DNA of 64,000 nucleotides from JBALVT01 sp965262875 (GCA_965262875.1 OZ253569.1:2976001-3040000), one strand, 5' to 3'. Counted from the stretch's first letter, positions 17,837 through 27,724 are shown. Notes: generated by a model not told the origin, from the letters alone. Made by a program: numbers and translations.

Positions 17837-18929
17837 CTACGCGCTTGCTTCATTGGCGTTCTTTGGCATCACTTCGCAAGCAATCGCCCAGATAAACCCC
17901 GTCAGTTCGCGTGCGATGGCTATGCTGATTTTTTGCGGCAGTAAACCGCGTTTGCTCAAAGCCTGATATCGACCACAGAGCCGCTTCTGTGCCTTCCACG
18001 CAATTGCTTGTACCTCATCAGGCGCTTGTTCAGCACGTCGTTGCAGCGCTGCCGTTTTACGGGCTGGAAACCGGTAGCACCACGCCGCCTCAACCAATAC
18101 CCGCCGCACATGCCCATTCCCTGTCTTGGTAATCCCCCCTCGGTGCGTCCTCGGGCCACTCGAGGACTCACTGGGCACCAAACCCGGATACTTCATGAGC
18201 TGGCGCGGTGAATCAAAGCGGGTGATATCGCCAGGTTCCGCCACAACCGTCATCGCTGTGATCAGGCGACAGCCACGCAACGCCATCAACCCGCTAGCCA
18301 CGGGGGGCCAGGGTCCAGTCAGCCATCGCCTCATGCATGGCCTGTTCAAGACAAGCGACGCGCTGTTGCTGCTGTTTCACACTGTCGATGTATTCCTGAA
18401 ATACGATTTGCTGAACCCGGTGGCTAAACTTGATGCCCTCCAACCAACGCCAGTAAGCCTGCGTCCATTTACTTTTCCCGCTGACGTACCTCTGACCATG
18501 GCGCAGCAAAAATGCACATAGGCGCTGCCGGGCTTGGCGCTCAAGGTGCTTCATGTCCTCCCGGGCGCGGGTCAGATCCCGCATCGCTTCCTGTTCCTGA
18601 TCCGGCACCCAGACCGGGGTTAACTCGCCCGCTCGATGCAAGCGCGCCAGGTTCTCGCTGTCACGCCGATCCGGTTTCACCCGGTCGCCTGGTTTGGCCG
18701 GTATCAGCGAGGGCGCTACTACGGAGCAATCATGCCCCGAGTCGCTGATTTGACGGTAGATGCCGTACCCACACGGCCCCGCTTCATAGCAACAGGAAGC
18801 GACTTCCCCGTTCGGACTGATATCCTTCAAAAGTTTCGACAGCGCTGCGGGCGTGTTCACAATCTCGCCGTAAAACCGCGACTTTCCGCCCGCGGCATCA
18901 GCGATCGCAACCGCAATCGTATCCTTGTG

Positions 18930-20332
18930 AGTCTTTTCCAATATGAAATGAGCCTGAAACCCGGGAATGTGGCGGAAGTTGATTCCAACATAAAATGAGC
19001 CTGAAATAGTCCTTGTAGTCGTTCATGATCAGCGGATGAAAACGGTCATGAGCTTAGAACATCTGAATACCCTGGGTGCCATCAAACAGTTTCTCGACGT
19101 CACACAGGAAGTAGCCTTCAACGTGGCCACTGAGAAATCTGAACGCTATCGCTGGGTACAGAAGGCACTGGTGAAGCACCGATACTTACAGCTTGGCAAA
19201 ACAGACCGGGGAACCGTCACCCGCTACCTGATAAAGGTAACCGGCTACTCCCTGGCCCAGACCAGGCGCCTGATACGCCAATACGTCAAAACAGGCACCG
19301 TCTCGGTGAAACCAGCTCGGCGTAATGGCTTCAAGCGCGCCTACACTGACGCCGATATACGCCTATTGGCGAGTATGGATGAGCGACATGGTCAGCCCAG
19401 CGGCGCGGTACTTAAAAAGCTCTGTGAGCGGGCTTATCAGCGCTTTGGCCAAGCCGACTATCGACGCCTGGCGGGTATTTCGGTTTCTCACCTGTACAAC
19501 CTGCGGGCCTCCAAGACCTACCAGAGGCAGCGCTGTGTCTTGACAAAGACACGACCTAAGGCCGCCTCTATTGGCCAGCGGCGCAAACCTTGCCCGAACG
19601 ATCAACCAGGCTATATCCGCATTGACTCTGTCCATCAAGGTGATCAGGACAAACGCAAAGGAATCTACCACGTCAATGCCGTGGATGAGGTGACACAGTT
19701 CCAGATCATCGTCACGCTGGAACGTATTAGCGAGGCGTTTATGCTGCCAGCCCTCAGGCAGATTCTGGCTGCCTTCCCCTTTAAAATACGGGGCTTTCAC
19801 GCAGACAATGGCGGCGAATATATCAACTACACCATTGCTGAGCTTCTGGACAAGTTGCACATTGAATTTACCAAATCACGGCCCCGGCACAGTAACGACA
19901 ATGGTTTGGTTGAGAGTAAAAATGGCTCGGTCATTCGCAAACTCTATGGCTATACCCACATACCTCAGCAGTACGCCACGGATTTCACTGAACTCAATAG
20001 CCATCAAGTCTACCGATACGTCAATTTCCACCGGCCCTGCTATTTCCCCACCACCATTATTGATGAGAAGGGCAAGGAGCGGAAGAAATACCGCTACAAC
20101 GACATGATGACACCCTATGAGAAATTCCGCTCCCTGGCCAAACCCAGCCAATATTTAAAGCCGGGAATCACCTTTAGAAATCTGGATGCATTCGCCAATG
20201 AAATGACGGACAATGAGGCCGCTGAACAACTAAATTCAGCACGAGATCACTTATTTCAGCAACTCCATGAGCGACTCAAGATAAGGGCTTAATACACCCT
20301 CCCTTCAGGCTCATTTCATATTGGAAAATACT
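18930..20332 (+). mobile_element. rve-type insertion sequence, 1403 bp, copy 2
   Basis: The same ends as copies 1 and 3, flanked by a 5-bp direct repeat TTGTG (18925-18929 and 20333-20337). This is a clean target duplication that also reconstitutes the IS110 reading frame, and it fixes both the element boundaries and the 5-bp duplication size of this IS. Confidence 0.96.
19036..20292 (+). CDS. rve-domain DDE transposase (418 aa), copy 2
   Basis: Intact; differs from copy 1 by I4V, V266I and D-to-N near residue 355. All three catalytic residues are retained (D197, D257, E293). The clean target duplication suggests this is a recent insertion. Confidence 0.92.
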   Translation: MKTVMSLEHLNTLGAIKQFLDVTQEVAFNVATEKSERYRWVQKALVKHRYLQLGKTDRGTVTRYLIKVTGYSLAQTRRLIRQYVKTGTVSVKPARRNGFKRAYTDADIRLLASMDERHGQPSGAVLKKLCERAYQRFGQADYRRLAGISVSHLYNLRASKTYQRQRCVLTKTRPKAASIGQRRKPCPNDQPGYIRIDSVHQGDQDKRKGIYHVNAVDEVTQFQIIVTLERISEAFMLPALRQILAAFPFKIRGFHADNGGEYINYTIAELLDKLHIEFTKSRPRHSNDNGLVESKNGSVIRKLYGYTHIPQQYATDFTELNSHQVYRYVNFHRPCYFPTTIIDEKGKERKKYRYNDMMTPYEKFRSLAKPSQYLKPGITFRNLDAFANEMTDNEAAEQLNSARDHLFQQLHERLKIRA

Positions 20333-20373
20333 TTGTGTGTATCCAGTCCCACATACTTGATAAACTCGTTCAT

Positions 20374-20545
20374 GACCTATCCTCCTCAATTATGGCTCTG
20401 AGCCGAAGATGTACCGTCCTCAGCTTAATCCACGGCGTTGAGGACGGATAGGTCACTACATTATGTCTATTCGTTCTCGCCCGAGAGCATCTTGGCGGGC
20501 AAACACCGACCGCTGAATCAGCTGGACAACGTTTAGTGAGGACAG
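20374..20545 (-). ncRNA. IS110 non-coding left end, candidate bridge-RNA region
   Basis: The 170 bp upstream of the IS110 start is non-coding and strongly structured: GACCTATCC (20374-20382) pairs with GGATAGGTC (20446-20454), and CCGTCCTCA (20414-20422) with TGAGGACGG (20439-20447). IS110 elements are known to express a structured bridge RNA from a non-coding end that guides target and donor recognition. That this segment encodes one is an inference from position and folding. The outer border is set by the break in the IS256 gene near 20545. Confidence 0.45.
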
Positions 20546-21212
20546 TCTTGCACGCCACGGTTCTGCAAATCGCTCAGCACGCCAAGCCAGAAGTTGGCGC
20601 CCTCGCTCTCGGACAGGTATAGCCCCAGGACTTCTTTTTTACCCTCAATATTCAAGCCGGGAACCGTGTAAACAGCGCGATTCTGGTAGCGGCCCTGGGT
20701 ACGGACTTTGTAGTGAATCGCATCTAGCCAAACAAACGGATAATGCGAATCCAGCGGGCGCTGCTGCCAGGCTTTGACTGTGTCGATGATTTTATCGGTA
20801 ACCGCGCTAATGGCCGCTGTTGAAATTGAGATGCCGTATATTTCCTGGACATGCCCGCTGATATCGGAATAACTCATGCCTCGGCCGTACATCGACAATA
20901 TCCTGGTTTCAATCTCATCGCTGACGCTGGTTTGGTGTTTCTTGATAAATTGAGGTTCAAATGTACCAGCACGATCCCGAGGCGTTTCCAGGTCGATACG
21001 ACCCTCGCTCGTTTTAAGCGTCTTCCGGGACCTGCCATTCTTGCGGTTGGGCACCACATCGTCGGCTATATGGCTTTCTAGCTCGGCTTCCAGTGCGGCC
21101 TCTGTGAGTTGTTTCAGCAGCGGAGCCAAAACACCGCCTTTCCCGCTGATGGCCTGCCCTGACTGGATCGCTTTTAGAGCCTTATCAAAATCGAATGGTT
21201 CATATATGTCAT
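20546..21212 (-). pseudogene. IS256-family (mutator) transposase, 3'-truncated
   Basis: It has FDFDKALKAIQSGQ, LTEAALEAELESHI, ISTAAISAVTDKI and FVWLDAIHYKVR (first catalytic Asp) and breaks off after LSDLQNRGVQD, about 60 % of the usual 400 residues. The break coincides with the IS110 left end. The best ribosome site (AAGGAG) points to ATG at 21212 (MTYMN), which needs one extra base to join PFDFDKAL, so the start is also frameshifted. The left end with GAATTTTGTGTCAATTC lies near 21250-21270. Confidence 0.85.
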
Positions 21213-21281
21213 AATCAATTCTCCTTACAGCATTATGCTGCAAATTAAAGAATTGACACAAAATTCCTAACATTCCCGATT

Positions 21282-21934
21282 CTAGTGGAGAAGACTAAGC
21301 CTTAAAGCACTCCAACAGGCCAGGCTCGAATCATCATTCAGGCTTCGAATCTCACTGGCTGCAATGTTTCTTTCACGAATCAGACGACACAATACGTCAA
21401 AGGAAAGCTCCACTTGAACATAGTCGTCCGGGAGATCTTTTTCAGACATGACATCGCGGCATACGTCACCTAATGCAGCAGTGATGGGAACGCGCTGTTG
21501 GTGTTTAGTTGCTCCCAACCAGATAGCCCGGGAACCCCAGAGGCTTCCTCCCCTAAAGACAACAGGCTTTGACAGCCTCTAAGGACTTCACGCCGACACT
21601 CTCCCAGCACCAACAGGGATTCCAGATCCGCTATCGCGGTGGCAAGTACGCTTCTAGCCATAGCTTCCTGCTTTGTGCTGTACAAGATATTCGCCAATAA
21701 AACACTGCTACTGGTGTAGAGTTCAACTCTGTCTGAAACGGGACCCGTATGATTTCTAAGGACAATTTGCGCCGCTTCGAAACCAGAGCCCGCAAACTTG
21801 ACCGCGTGGATGCTCTCCACCTCTTCCCACAATTCCTGCGCTCTATCGCTACACTGCAAACTGGTAATCCTGGCCAGTTCAGGATTGTCTTCTAACCATG
21901 CTTGGTGGTTACTGCACAAAAAAAGCATTTTCAT
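21282..21934 (-). pseudogene. unidentified protein downstream of di-heme oxidoreductase, probably frameshifted
   Basis: It starts MKMLFLCSNHQAWLEDN at 21934 after GAGACAATA and runs to SAFPSLLH at about 21473. A second overlapping frame continues as ITAALGDVCRDVMSEKD to 21282, and the two make better sense as one 217-residue protein with a shift near 21490. I do not recognise the family. It has no signal peptide. It is co-directional with the di-heme, imelysin and porin genes, with a 64-bp gap, so it may be the last gene of that operon. Confidence 0.5.
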
Positions 21935-21997
21935 TATTGTCTCTCCCAAAATGATTGGATTGGTACATCGCCGTCCAGAACTGAGTGACCTAAACAA

Positions 21998-23437
21998 CTA
22001 AAGTGAATTTAAAAACGACAGCAGTGCCTCCCGGTCCGCCACCTCCATGTTAACAACCGCATCTCGCGCCTGGCCGGCTTCACCGCCATGCCACAAAATA
22101 GCCTCTATTAAACTGCCTGCGCGCCCGTCATGCAGAAACTCCGTCCTTCCCTGTACCAGGGCGGTCAAACCAATACCCCACAAAGGCGGCGTACGCCACT
22201 CTGCCCCCGAGGCCAAATAGTCAGGTCGACCATCAGCAAGACCTTGTCCCATATCGTGCAAAAGCAAATCAGTGAAGGGGAATATAATTTGTCCCGAGAC
22301 TTCAGCGACATCAGCGAGAACTCCGGTGGTGACCTGTGGTTTATGGCAGGCACCACACTGTATGTCTTCGAACAACTGCTCACCTCGTAACACCCGTTCG
22401 TCATCAACATTACGCCTTGCCGGTACACCCAGGGTCTGAACATAGAAAGTGACGTTCTCCAAGGTGATATCGTCCACTTCAACTTCGTCCAACAATTCGT
22501 CGTATTGAGTTTGTGCAAATGAACTCTCAACCGGAAACACGGAACTGGTAACCCCCATGTCACCGCTATAGGCGCCTGCGTTTTGCACCAGTAATTGAGA
22601 AGCATTGGCTTTCAATCCAAATCTCCCAAGTACTGTTTCGCCGCTGATAGGATCAATTACCCGATTTGCCTTACCGGAGATTCCATCGTTATCGTCATCA
22701 AACTCATCGGACCAAGCAATTATCGTCTCTTCTGCAATCGCCTCCAGCAACCCCCGCCCAAAGACTGGGGGAGCCATGCGAGCACTGGTGAGAACTTCGG
22801 TAGGCATTGGGATATAGCTATCAACAATGGTAAAAACGGGTTTACGCAGACTAATTGCTTGTCCATCAGCTAACACCACTTCCGACATTTCGTAAACGAC
22901 TTCAACCTTGCCCTCAGGCTGTGCACCAAAAACGGCTCGGTGTTGAAATTGATCGCCAAAACCTTGTACCGGTATGGGCCCCGTCACGAGATCATTCCCC
23001 ACGCTAACACGCAGAAAAATTGATTCTTGTTCCACTCCTGGTTCGGCTGCCCTACCGCGACCATCCCTGGGGTGGCAGCGAATACAGGCGGTGTTGTTAA
23101 ATATCGGCCCCAAGCCACTGTTAACGGGCGCGGGGGCCGTTACAAAAACGTCCTCAAAAGCCACATCGCCGGCCAGATGCGTGGCAAGGCGCTCGCCCAC
23201 AAGATTAGGGGCAGGCGTCTCAAAGGCTGTACTGGTTTCCGTGAATACGGTTGTCTCTCCGCCAGACAGCCGCTTGTCCAGGTCCGGAACCTGCGGGGTT
23301 CCAGGATCGGGATCTGGCGTGGTTGGAATCATAGGTGTTGGACTGCTGCCGGTTTGTATCGAGTCAGAATCGCCGTTGCCACAGGCGGATAGACCAGACA
23401 AAACGAAAGCAGTGACGAATAAAATAGATGTCTTCAC
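21998..23437 (-). CDS. di-heme thiol oxidoreductase-like c-type cytochrome lipoprotein (DHOR family)
   Basis: 479 residues. The signal peptide ends in a lipobox (LSGLSAC), so it is predicted to be a periplasmic lipoprotein. Two haem motifs: CIRCH (in NTACIRCHPRDGRGR) and CGACH (in DIQCGACHKPQ), followed by the family segments GDMGVTSSVFP and RTPPLWGIG. DHOR proteins occur with imelysins in iron-regulated operons. It starts 11 bp after the imelysin stop, so the two are co-transcribed. Confidence 0.9.
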   Translation of the reverse strand: MKTSILFVTAFVLSGLSACGNGDSDSIQTGSSPTPMIPTTPDPDPGTPQVPDLDKRLSGGETTVFTETSTAFETPAPNLVGERLATHLAGDVAFEDVFVTAPAPVNSGLGPIFNNTACIRCHPRDGRGRAAEPGVEQESIFLRVSVGNDLVTGPIPVQGFGDQFQHRAVFGAQPEGKVEVVYEMSEVVLADGQAISLRKPVFTIVDSYIPMPTEVLTSARMAPPVFGRGLLEAIAEETIIAWSDEFDDDNDGISGKANRVIDPISGETVLGRFGLKANASQLLVQNAGAYSGDMGVTSSVFPVESSFAQTQYDELLDEVEVDDITLENVTFYVQTLGVPARRNVDDERVLRGEQLFEDIQCGACHKPQVTTGVLADVAEVSGQIIFPFTDLLLHDMGQGLADGRPDYLASGAEWRTPPLWGIGLTALVQGRTEFLHDGRAGSLIEAILWHGGEAGQARDAVVNMEVADREALLSFLNSL

Positions 23438-23447
23438 AATGTCATCC

Positions 23448-24692
23448 CTAGGAAGCGAAGTCGACGTCGTTTAGCAAAGGCAATAATTCGCTTTGCATCA
23501 ACTCCAGCAAATTTAGAACAGCGTCGATCGAGTTTTGGATTGTCTGTGCCACCACCGGATCTGTGACCGACGACTCTACAGCTTGATAATACGGCCCTGG
23601 GATATTGGCGATACCGCTAACTGCACTATCTATGGCATCGGTCATACGCTCGTGCAGCGCAGCATTTTGCTCGATAACCAAGCTGGCCAATCCCGCGTTG
23701 CCCGTTGTAATACAAGCGTTCTCCGCGCTCTCCGTCTGTATGGATAATTGACCACAATAGAGGTTGCGGATGCTGCGCATATTAAATTGGAAGTCTGTTA
23801 GTGAGTTGCCGCTAAATTTCGATTCAACCGTCAGGGGATTGCCTTCACCGAAGGGGCCACCCAATTTTCCACTGCCCACTTCGTCTAGAATACCAATGGC
23901 CCCCTGAATAACTTCTTCTATCAAAGCTCGTTGGCTCGGATAGATCGCGCTTCCGCTTCCTGCGCTGGTAACGCTACTGAGAAAGTCACCGCCGCTAGTA
24001 AGCCACGCATCCAGGGTTTGAAACGCTATATCGTTCACATTGATGGCAATGCCTCTCAAATAATCTGAGCGACGTGAATCAGCCAAGGCCGCCAAGATAT
24101 TGTCAAAACAAGCTTGGGTTCCAGGTACCGCTACACCACAACCGTTAGTGTCTTCATTGCCGGTGCCATCGTTAAAAAGCATGTACTCGATGGTATGAAA
24201 ACCTTTTACGGTGGTGTCGAGTTGATCTACAACCCCCTGATTGGATACATCGACGAAGTTGTCCACCAGAATGTTATCCAGGTCAACCTTGTTAACGGGC
24301 CAGTCGTCTAGCCGCGGATCAAATCCTTCGGTATCAATAGGCCCCCAGAGAAACCCTTCGCTAGACTCCCAGTAGCGTCGCGCTTGATACCATGCATCCT
24401 GAGCCATCTCCAGATTTGCCTGGTTGAGATTGCCATCGGTGAGAACAACAACGGCATCGACAAGGTCTTGTGTTGCATCGGCCATGCCTCGGTACGTCCC
24501 CACAATCACATCGTCAGCGATAGTGTTTATGAGTGGGCTTGCATCAAAGCCGCTGGGAGCCGGCGTGGGATCACCTCCATCTGTAGGCGCATTGTTAACA
24601 ATCACATCCGCGCTATCTCCTCCGCCACAAGCGGCCGTTACAGCAAGAGCCAAAACACAAAAACCCGTCTTTACAATTTTAAAAATTCTCAC
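23448..24692 (-). CDS. imelysin-family periplasmic lipoprotein (iron-regulated)
   Basis: About 414 residues. I chose the GTG start at 24692 because GGAGG lies 7 nt upstream; longer readings run into the porin gene. Lipobox AVTAAC followed by GGG. The imelysin GxHxxE motif is present as GFHTIEYMLF, with a conserved domain start FLWGPIDTEGFDPR. Imelysins bind or process an unknown ligand during iron acquisition. It lies between a porin and a di-heme oxidoreductase, all on the minus strand, with a Fur-like site upstream of the first gene. Confidence 0.9.
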   Translation of the reverse strand: MRIFKIVKTGFCVLALAVTAACGGGDSADVIVNNAPTDGGDPTPAPSGFDASPLINTIADDVIVGTYRGMADATQDLVDAVVVLTDGNLNQANLEMAQDAWYQARRYWESSEGFLWGPIDTEGFDPRLDDWPVNKVDLDNILVDNFVDVSNQGVVDQLDTTVKGFHTIEYMLFNDGTGNEDTNGCGVAVPGTQACFDNILAALADSRRSDYLRGIAINVNDIAFQTLDAWLTSGGDFLSSVTSAGSGSAIYPSQRALIEEVIQGAIGILDEVGSGKLGGPFGEGNPLTVESKFSGNSLTDFQFNMRSIRNLYCGQLSIQTESAENACITTGNAGLASLVIEQNAALHERMTDAIDSAVSGIANIPGPYYQAVESSVTDPVVAQTIQNSIDAVLNLLELMQSELLPLLNDVDFAS

Positions 24693-24714
24693 GTGTATTC
24701 CTCCAAAAAAGTCT

Positions 24715-26178
24715 TTAATAGGTGAAGCCGACGCTGATCGCGATCGTGTCTTCTTTGTTGTTATCATCCAGTTCAATTTCGCGCGCGCTGTATTCCGCTT
24801 TAAACACAACGTTTGGTATGGGTAAGTAATTAACGCCCAGGGTCCATGACTCGCGCGACCAGCGCGGGTTATCAAAAACCAAACCCTCGGTGCGGAACAT
24901 GGAGTCGTATTCGTCATAGCGGCCAAACACCACCAGGCTTTGATCGCGCTTGTCAAACAGGTCGTACCCCGCCTCCACAAACCACGATTGAGCTTCGCTG
25001 CCGACCGGTGAGCGTTTCACGCCGAGATTGTTAGACAGGTTACGATTGACATCCGTAACAAGGTGGGAGTTTTGCAATCGACCCCACAAGTACTGACCTC
25101 GAAGAACGAATGACCCTGGGGTCCAGGCGGCATCCACCTCCCACAGATCTACGTAGGCATCTTCGTCCAGATCACTCTTGGGCCTATTCCCAGACGTTTC
25201 ACCTCCGTAGTAAGAGCCGCCAATCTGCAGGTTTTCGTTCGGGTAGTAGTCCAGACGGCCGACCAGTGCAAAATCTTCTGCGCGCGCCTCTTCGAAACGC
25301 TTCTGATGCCCACCGCTTATCCAGTTGCGAGAGCTAAATCCAGTGGAGTCCAGCCCATTGACGAGCTGGCCTTCGTAGCGGATTTCTCCCCAGTCGCCAA
25401 AAGACCAGAACCCGAAAAGGGAGACTCCATTTTCATGCCACAGCTGCGGGATTAGTGCCGCATCTGCATCGGATCGGGCTACTGTGAAATAGTCTTGAGG
25501 CTTATGGAACTTGTTGGTTCGACCAACCGGAACTACAAAACGACCAAACTTCGCGTTTAACCACTGCGCGTGGTTGTACGCGATGTAGAGCTCTTCGATA
25601 AGAATCTCTCCGCCCTTCTCTATCTCCTGATCAAATTCTCCAAACTCTTCCTGGCTGTCCAGTTCTAGAGCGGCACCGGTACCGCCGTGCTCGTACTCGA
25701 CTTCCGCTTTGGCCATCCAATGCTCGTCAAAACGATATTCCAGTTCGAAGATGAACCTTTCAGTATCTACACCGTCCTTGGCAAACTCGTCGGTCTCCCA
25801 GTCTCGTTTGTAGTAATTGACGATTCCGTACCCAGAGAATTCCAGGCCATCTTCTTCTCCTGAGTCACCATCACTTGAAGACCTATGGTCACTCCGACCT
25901 GCGTCAACGGCCTTCTGCCGTTCCTGGTGACTCTTGTTAAGCTCCTCTACACCGACAAACTGGTTGGATAATTGGTTCTTCATCTTTCCCAGTTCAGCTT
26001 TGTGTACATCCAACTGAACCTGTTGAGCTTCCAGTAGGCGGTGCTGTTCAGCCAGTTGCTCCGTCAACGCAGCTATGAGTGCCGAGCTTGCTTCGCTGGC
26101 CAGCGCTGGGTTGCACAGGCCTAGCATCAACACCGCTGCACCAATGCAACAGCCCCCGCGCTTGTGACTCTTCCTCAT
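24715..26178 (-). CDS. outer-membrane porin with N-terminal coiled coil
   Basis: 487 residues with a signal peptide ending NPALA. A heptad-rich coiled coil (about residues 30-80, LTEQLAEQHRLLEAQQVQL) is followed by an acidic linker and a beta-barrel of phosphate-selective (OprP/O) type: FSGYGIVNYY..., KFGRFVVPVGR, and a final aromatic SVGFTY. AAGGGG precedes the start. It is the first gene of the putative iron operon, and probably provides the outer-membrane step; the substrate is not readable from the sequence. Confidence 0.85.
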   Translation of the reverse strand: MRKSHKRGGCCIGAAVLMLGLCNPALASEASSALIAALTEQLAEQHRLLEAQQVQLDVHKAELGKMKNQLSNQFVGVEELNKSHQERQKAVDAGRSDHRSSSDGDSGEEDGLEFSGYGIVNYYKRDWETDEFAKDGVDTERFIFELEYRFDEHWMAKAEVEYEHGGTGAALELDSQEEFGEFDQEIEKGGEILIEELYIAYNHAQWLNAKFGRFVVPVGRTNKFHKPQDYFTVARSDADAALIPQLWHENGVSLFGFWSFGDWGEIRYEGQLVNGLDSTGFSSRNWISGGHQKRFEEARAEDFALVGRLDYYPNENLQIGGSYYGGETSGNRPKSDLDEDAYVDLWEVDAAWTPGSFVLRGQYLWGRLQNSHLVTDVNRNLSNNLGVKRSPVGSEAQSWFVEAGYDLFDKRDQSLVVFGRYDEYDSMFRTEGLVFDNPRWSRESWTLGVNYLPIPNVVFKAEYSAREIELDDNNKEDTIAISVGFTY

Positions 26179-26251
26179 CCTATTGCCCCTTAACCATAGA
26201 TTTACGTTGTCCCGATTTCATTTTTCGAGTTTCACTAACATTAATCTAAAT

Positions 26252-26270
26252 GATAATGATTAATATTTAG
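26252..26270 (-). promoter_or_regulatory. Fur-box-like operator upstream of porin/imelysin operon
   Basis: GATAATGATTAATATTTAG matches the classical 19-bp Fur consensus at about 13 positions, with an exact GATAATGAT half. It lies 74 bp upstream of the porin start, where a promoter is expected. Together with the imelysin and di-heme genes this supports iron-dependent control. Confidence 0.65.
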
Positions 26271-26370
26271 TTTAAGATAAAGAGATATAGAAATGCAATA
26301 GAAAAATTAATTTGAGTGAGGATTACGTGACCAAGATTGAGTGGTAGATCGATAGTGAGTATTGGGTACA

Positions 26371-26495
26371 ATGATCTCAATGACTAAAAGTGCGAAAACT
26401 CTGCGCTACATTGCGCTCACAGGCTCGGTGTTGTTTGGCTCTGTGAGTCTGGCTCAAATTGTTCAATCCGAAGCTGTAGTTGCAGATGATGGTGA
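26371..26495 (+). pseudogene. secreted-protein 5' fragment ending at structured repeat B
   Basis: The frame begins MISMTKSAKTLRYIAL (ATG 26371 or 26380) with a signal peptide (ALTGSVLFGSVSLAQ), continues QSEAVVADDGEK, and at 26496 enters the 136-bp repeat, terminating inside it at 26637. Only about 42 codons of the original gene remain. The protein family cannot be recognised from them. Confidence 0.5.
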
Positions 26496-26631
26496 AAAGA
26501 AAATTCCTTCAAAAAGGGCTACTCGGCCGCAAGCGACCGAGCTTACGCTCAATTTGATTGGCCTTCGGCCAACCGGAATTTTCTACTTTTCATCTACCTT
26601 TACTCGGGGGCAAGCCCACCGAGATTTCTTT
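26496..26631 (+). repeat. 136-bp multi-hairpin repeat, copy B
   Basis: Differs from copy A by a single base (CGCCC to CGCTC). Same AAAGAAA/TTTCTTT ends and three hairpins. It interrupts a signal-peptide-bearing ORF; no continuation of that gene is recognisable on the right side, where sequence passes into IS debris. Confidence 0.88.
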
Positions 26632-26772
26632 CGTTAAAAATCCAGTGAGCGACAGGGCTGTCAGGGTGCATTTCAGAGCACGTGATTACTCCAGGGCAGC
26701 CCCCCAGGCCAACCGCCATCACGCCTTTATTCAGCCCTGTAATGGACATTTATGCGGCAAATGACCGCTTAA

Positions 26773-27180
26773 TTATGCCATTTGCAGCACATTCATACGC
26801 TTCACATTCCATGCCAGTGTCGCTAGCGTCCATTCGCCCGCAACCTTGTCCAAACCTCGCATCGAGAACTGCCTCAATCCCATAACATGTTTGATGATGC
26901 CGAACACCGGCTCCACCGTTTGCTTTCTTAATGCGTACAGCGCTCGCCCGGACTGGGTTGTCAGTTGATGTTTCATAAGCCTCACCTGATCATCCGTTTT
27001 CGGCACCGGGGCGTTAACATCAGGCGCAAACCGATCAAAAACACTCGGGTGATGGTGGTCACGCGCTACTGCCAGTAAAGGCTGGATATTATCCTCTACG
27101 CAAGCCTTTACATTGTCACCGCTAAAATAACCTGTATCGGCCAGCAGGTCGGTCACCTTGCCCAGCCAGGGCAATCGCAT
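26773..27180 (-). pseudogene. IS1182-like transposase C-terminal fragment
   Basis: It has LLADTGYFSGDN (second catalytic Asp) and LRKQTVEPVFGIIKH (Glu region), ending with GEWTLATLAWNVKRM. The N-terminal two thirds are absent; the break lies where the old-IS5 right end begins (near 27190). Confidence 0.82.
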
Positions 27181-27189
27181 GAGTTTTAT

Positions 27190-27724
27190 CCATCTGAGAC
27201 CTCAGTATAACCCCGTAATTTTTCGAATATTTTGAATCGCAATATTTTTAATCACCTCAAAGCAGTATCGAAGTAAGCTTTTCGCTGGTTTGCTTCAATT
27301 TATCCAGGGTTCAGGCTCCTTTGCCTGATTTTTGGCGCAACTATCCTGCATAACCCGTGTTCGGTAACCCGTAACGCGTTAAAAAACTGGCTCCTTTCCG
27401 GATATTCGCAGCCCTGGCTGCCAAGCCATAAAACGTCGTGTTTTTGGCAAGCCCCATGAAGCGTGTTCCGGAAAGATTGTAGTGTCTCTTGCAGGTTGCA
27501 AAAGGTCGCTCCCCGCCTGCTCGGGTGACGGCAATTTCCTGGTTACGAATTCGATCAGCCTCCTATAAGGGGTGGCCACGATAACCTTTGCGCTGAACCT
27601 GATCATCAATGCCCAGCTGCGCCAACTTATCGCGGGTCTGTTGAGAGCTGTAAGCGGCATCCGCGTACAGTGCCGTCTCATCACCCGGTAACAAGGTATC
27701 GCGCTCCCGAGAGTCATGCACATT
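27190..27724 (-). pseudogene. old IS5 copy 2, C-terminal half
   Basis: Almost identical to 3340-3866, from NVHDSRERDTLLPG through ALYADAAYSS to the right end (CTCAGTATAACCCCG). It carries the same in-frame TAG after RGHPL as copy 1. Homology starts abruptly at AATGTGCA. The matching N-terminal half lies 4.6 kb away at 32330-32756 in the same orientation. Confidence 0.8.

Larger units (their letters stand above)
17837..20373 (-). pseudogene. IS110-family transposase, split by rve IS copy 2 and frameshifted
   Basis: Removing 18930-20332 and one TTGTG copy restores MNEFIKYVGLDTHK-DTIAVAIADAAGG in frame. DEDD residues are visible: D in GLDTHK, E in CCYEAGPCGYG, and D..D in KPDRRDSENLAR. The Tnp20 domain has VASGLMALRGCRLITA and TKTGNGHVRRVLVEAAW. 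A second defect near 18300 shifts the frame between ADWTLAP and VASGLMA. The start (20373) follows GAGGAGGATAGGTC. Confidence 0.88.
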
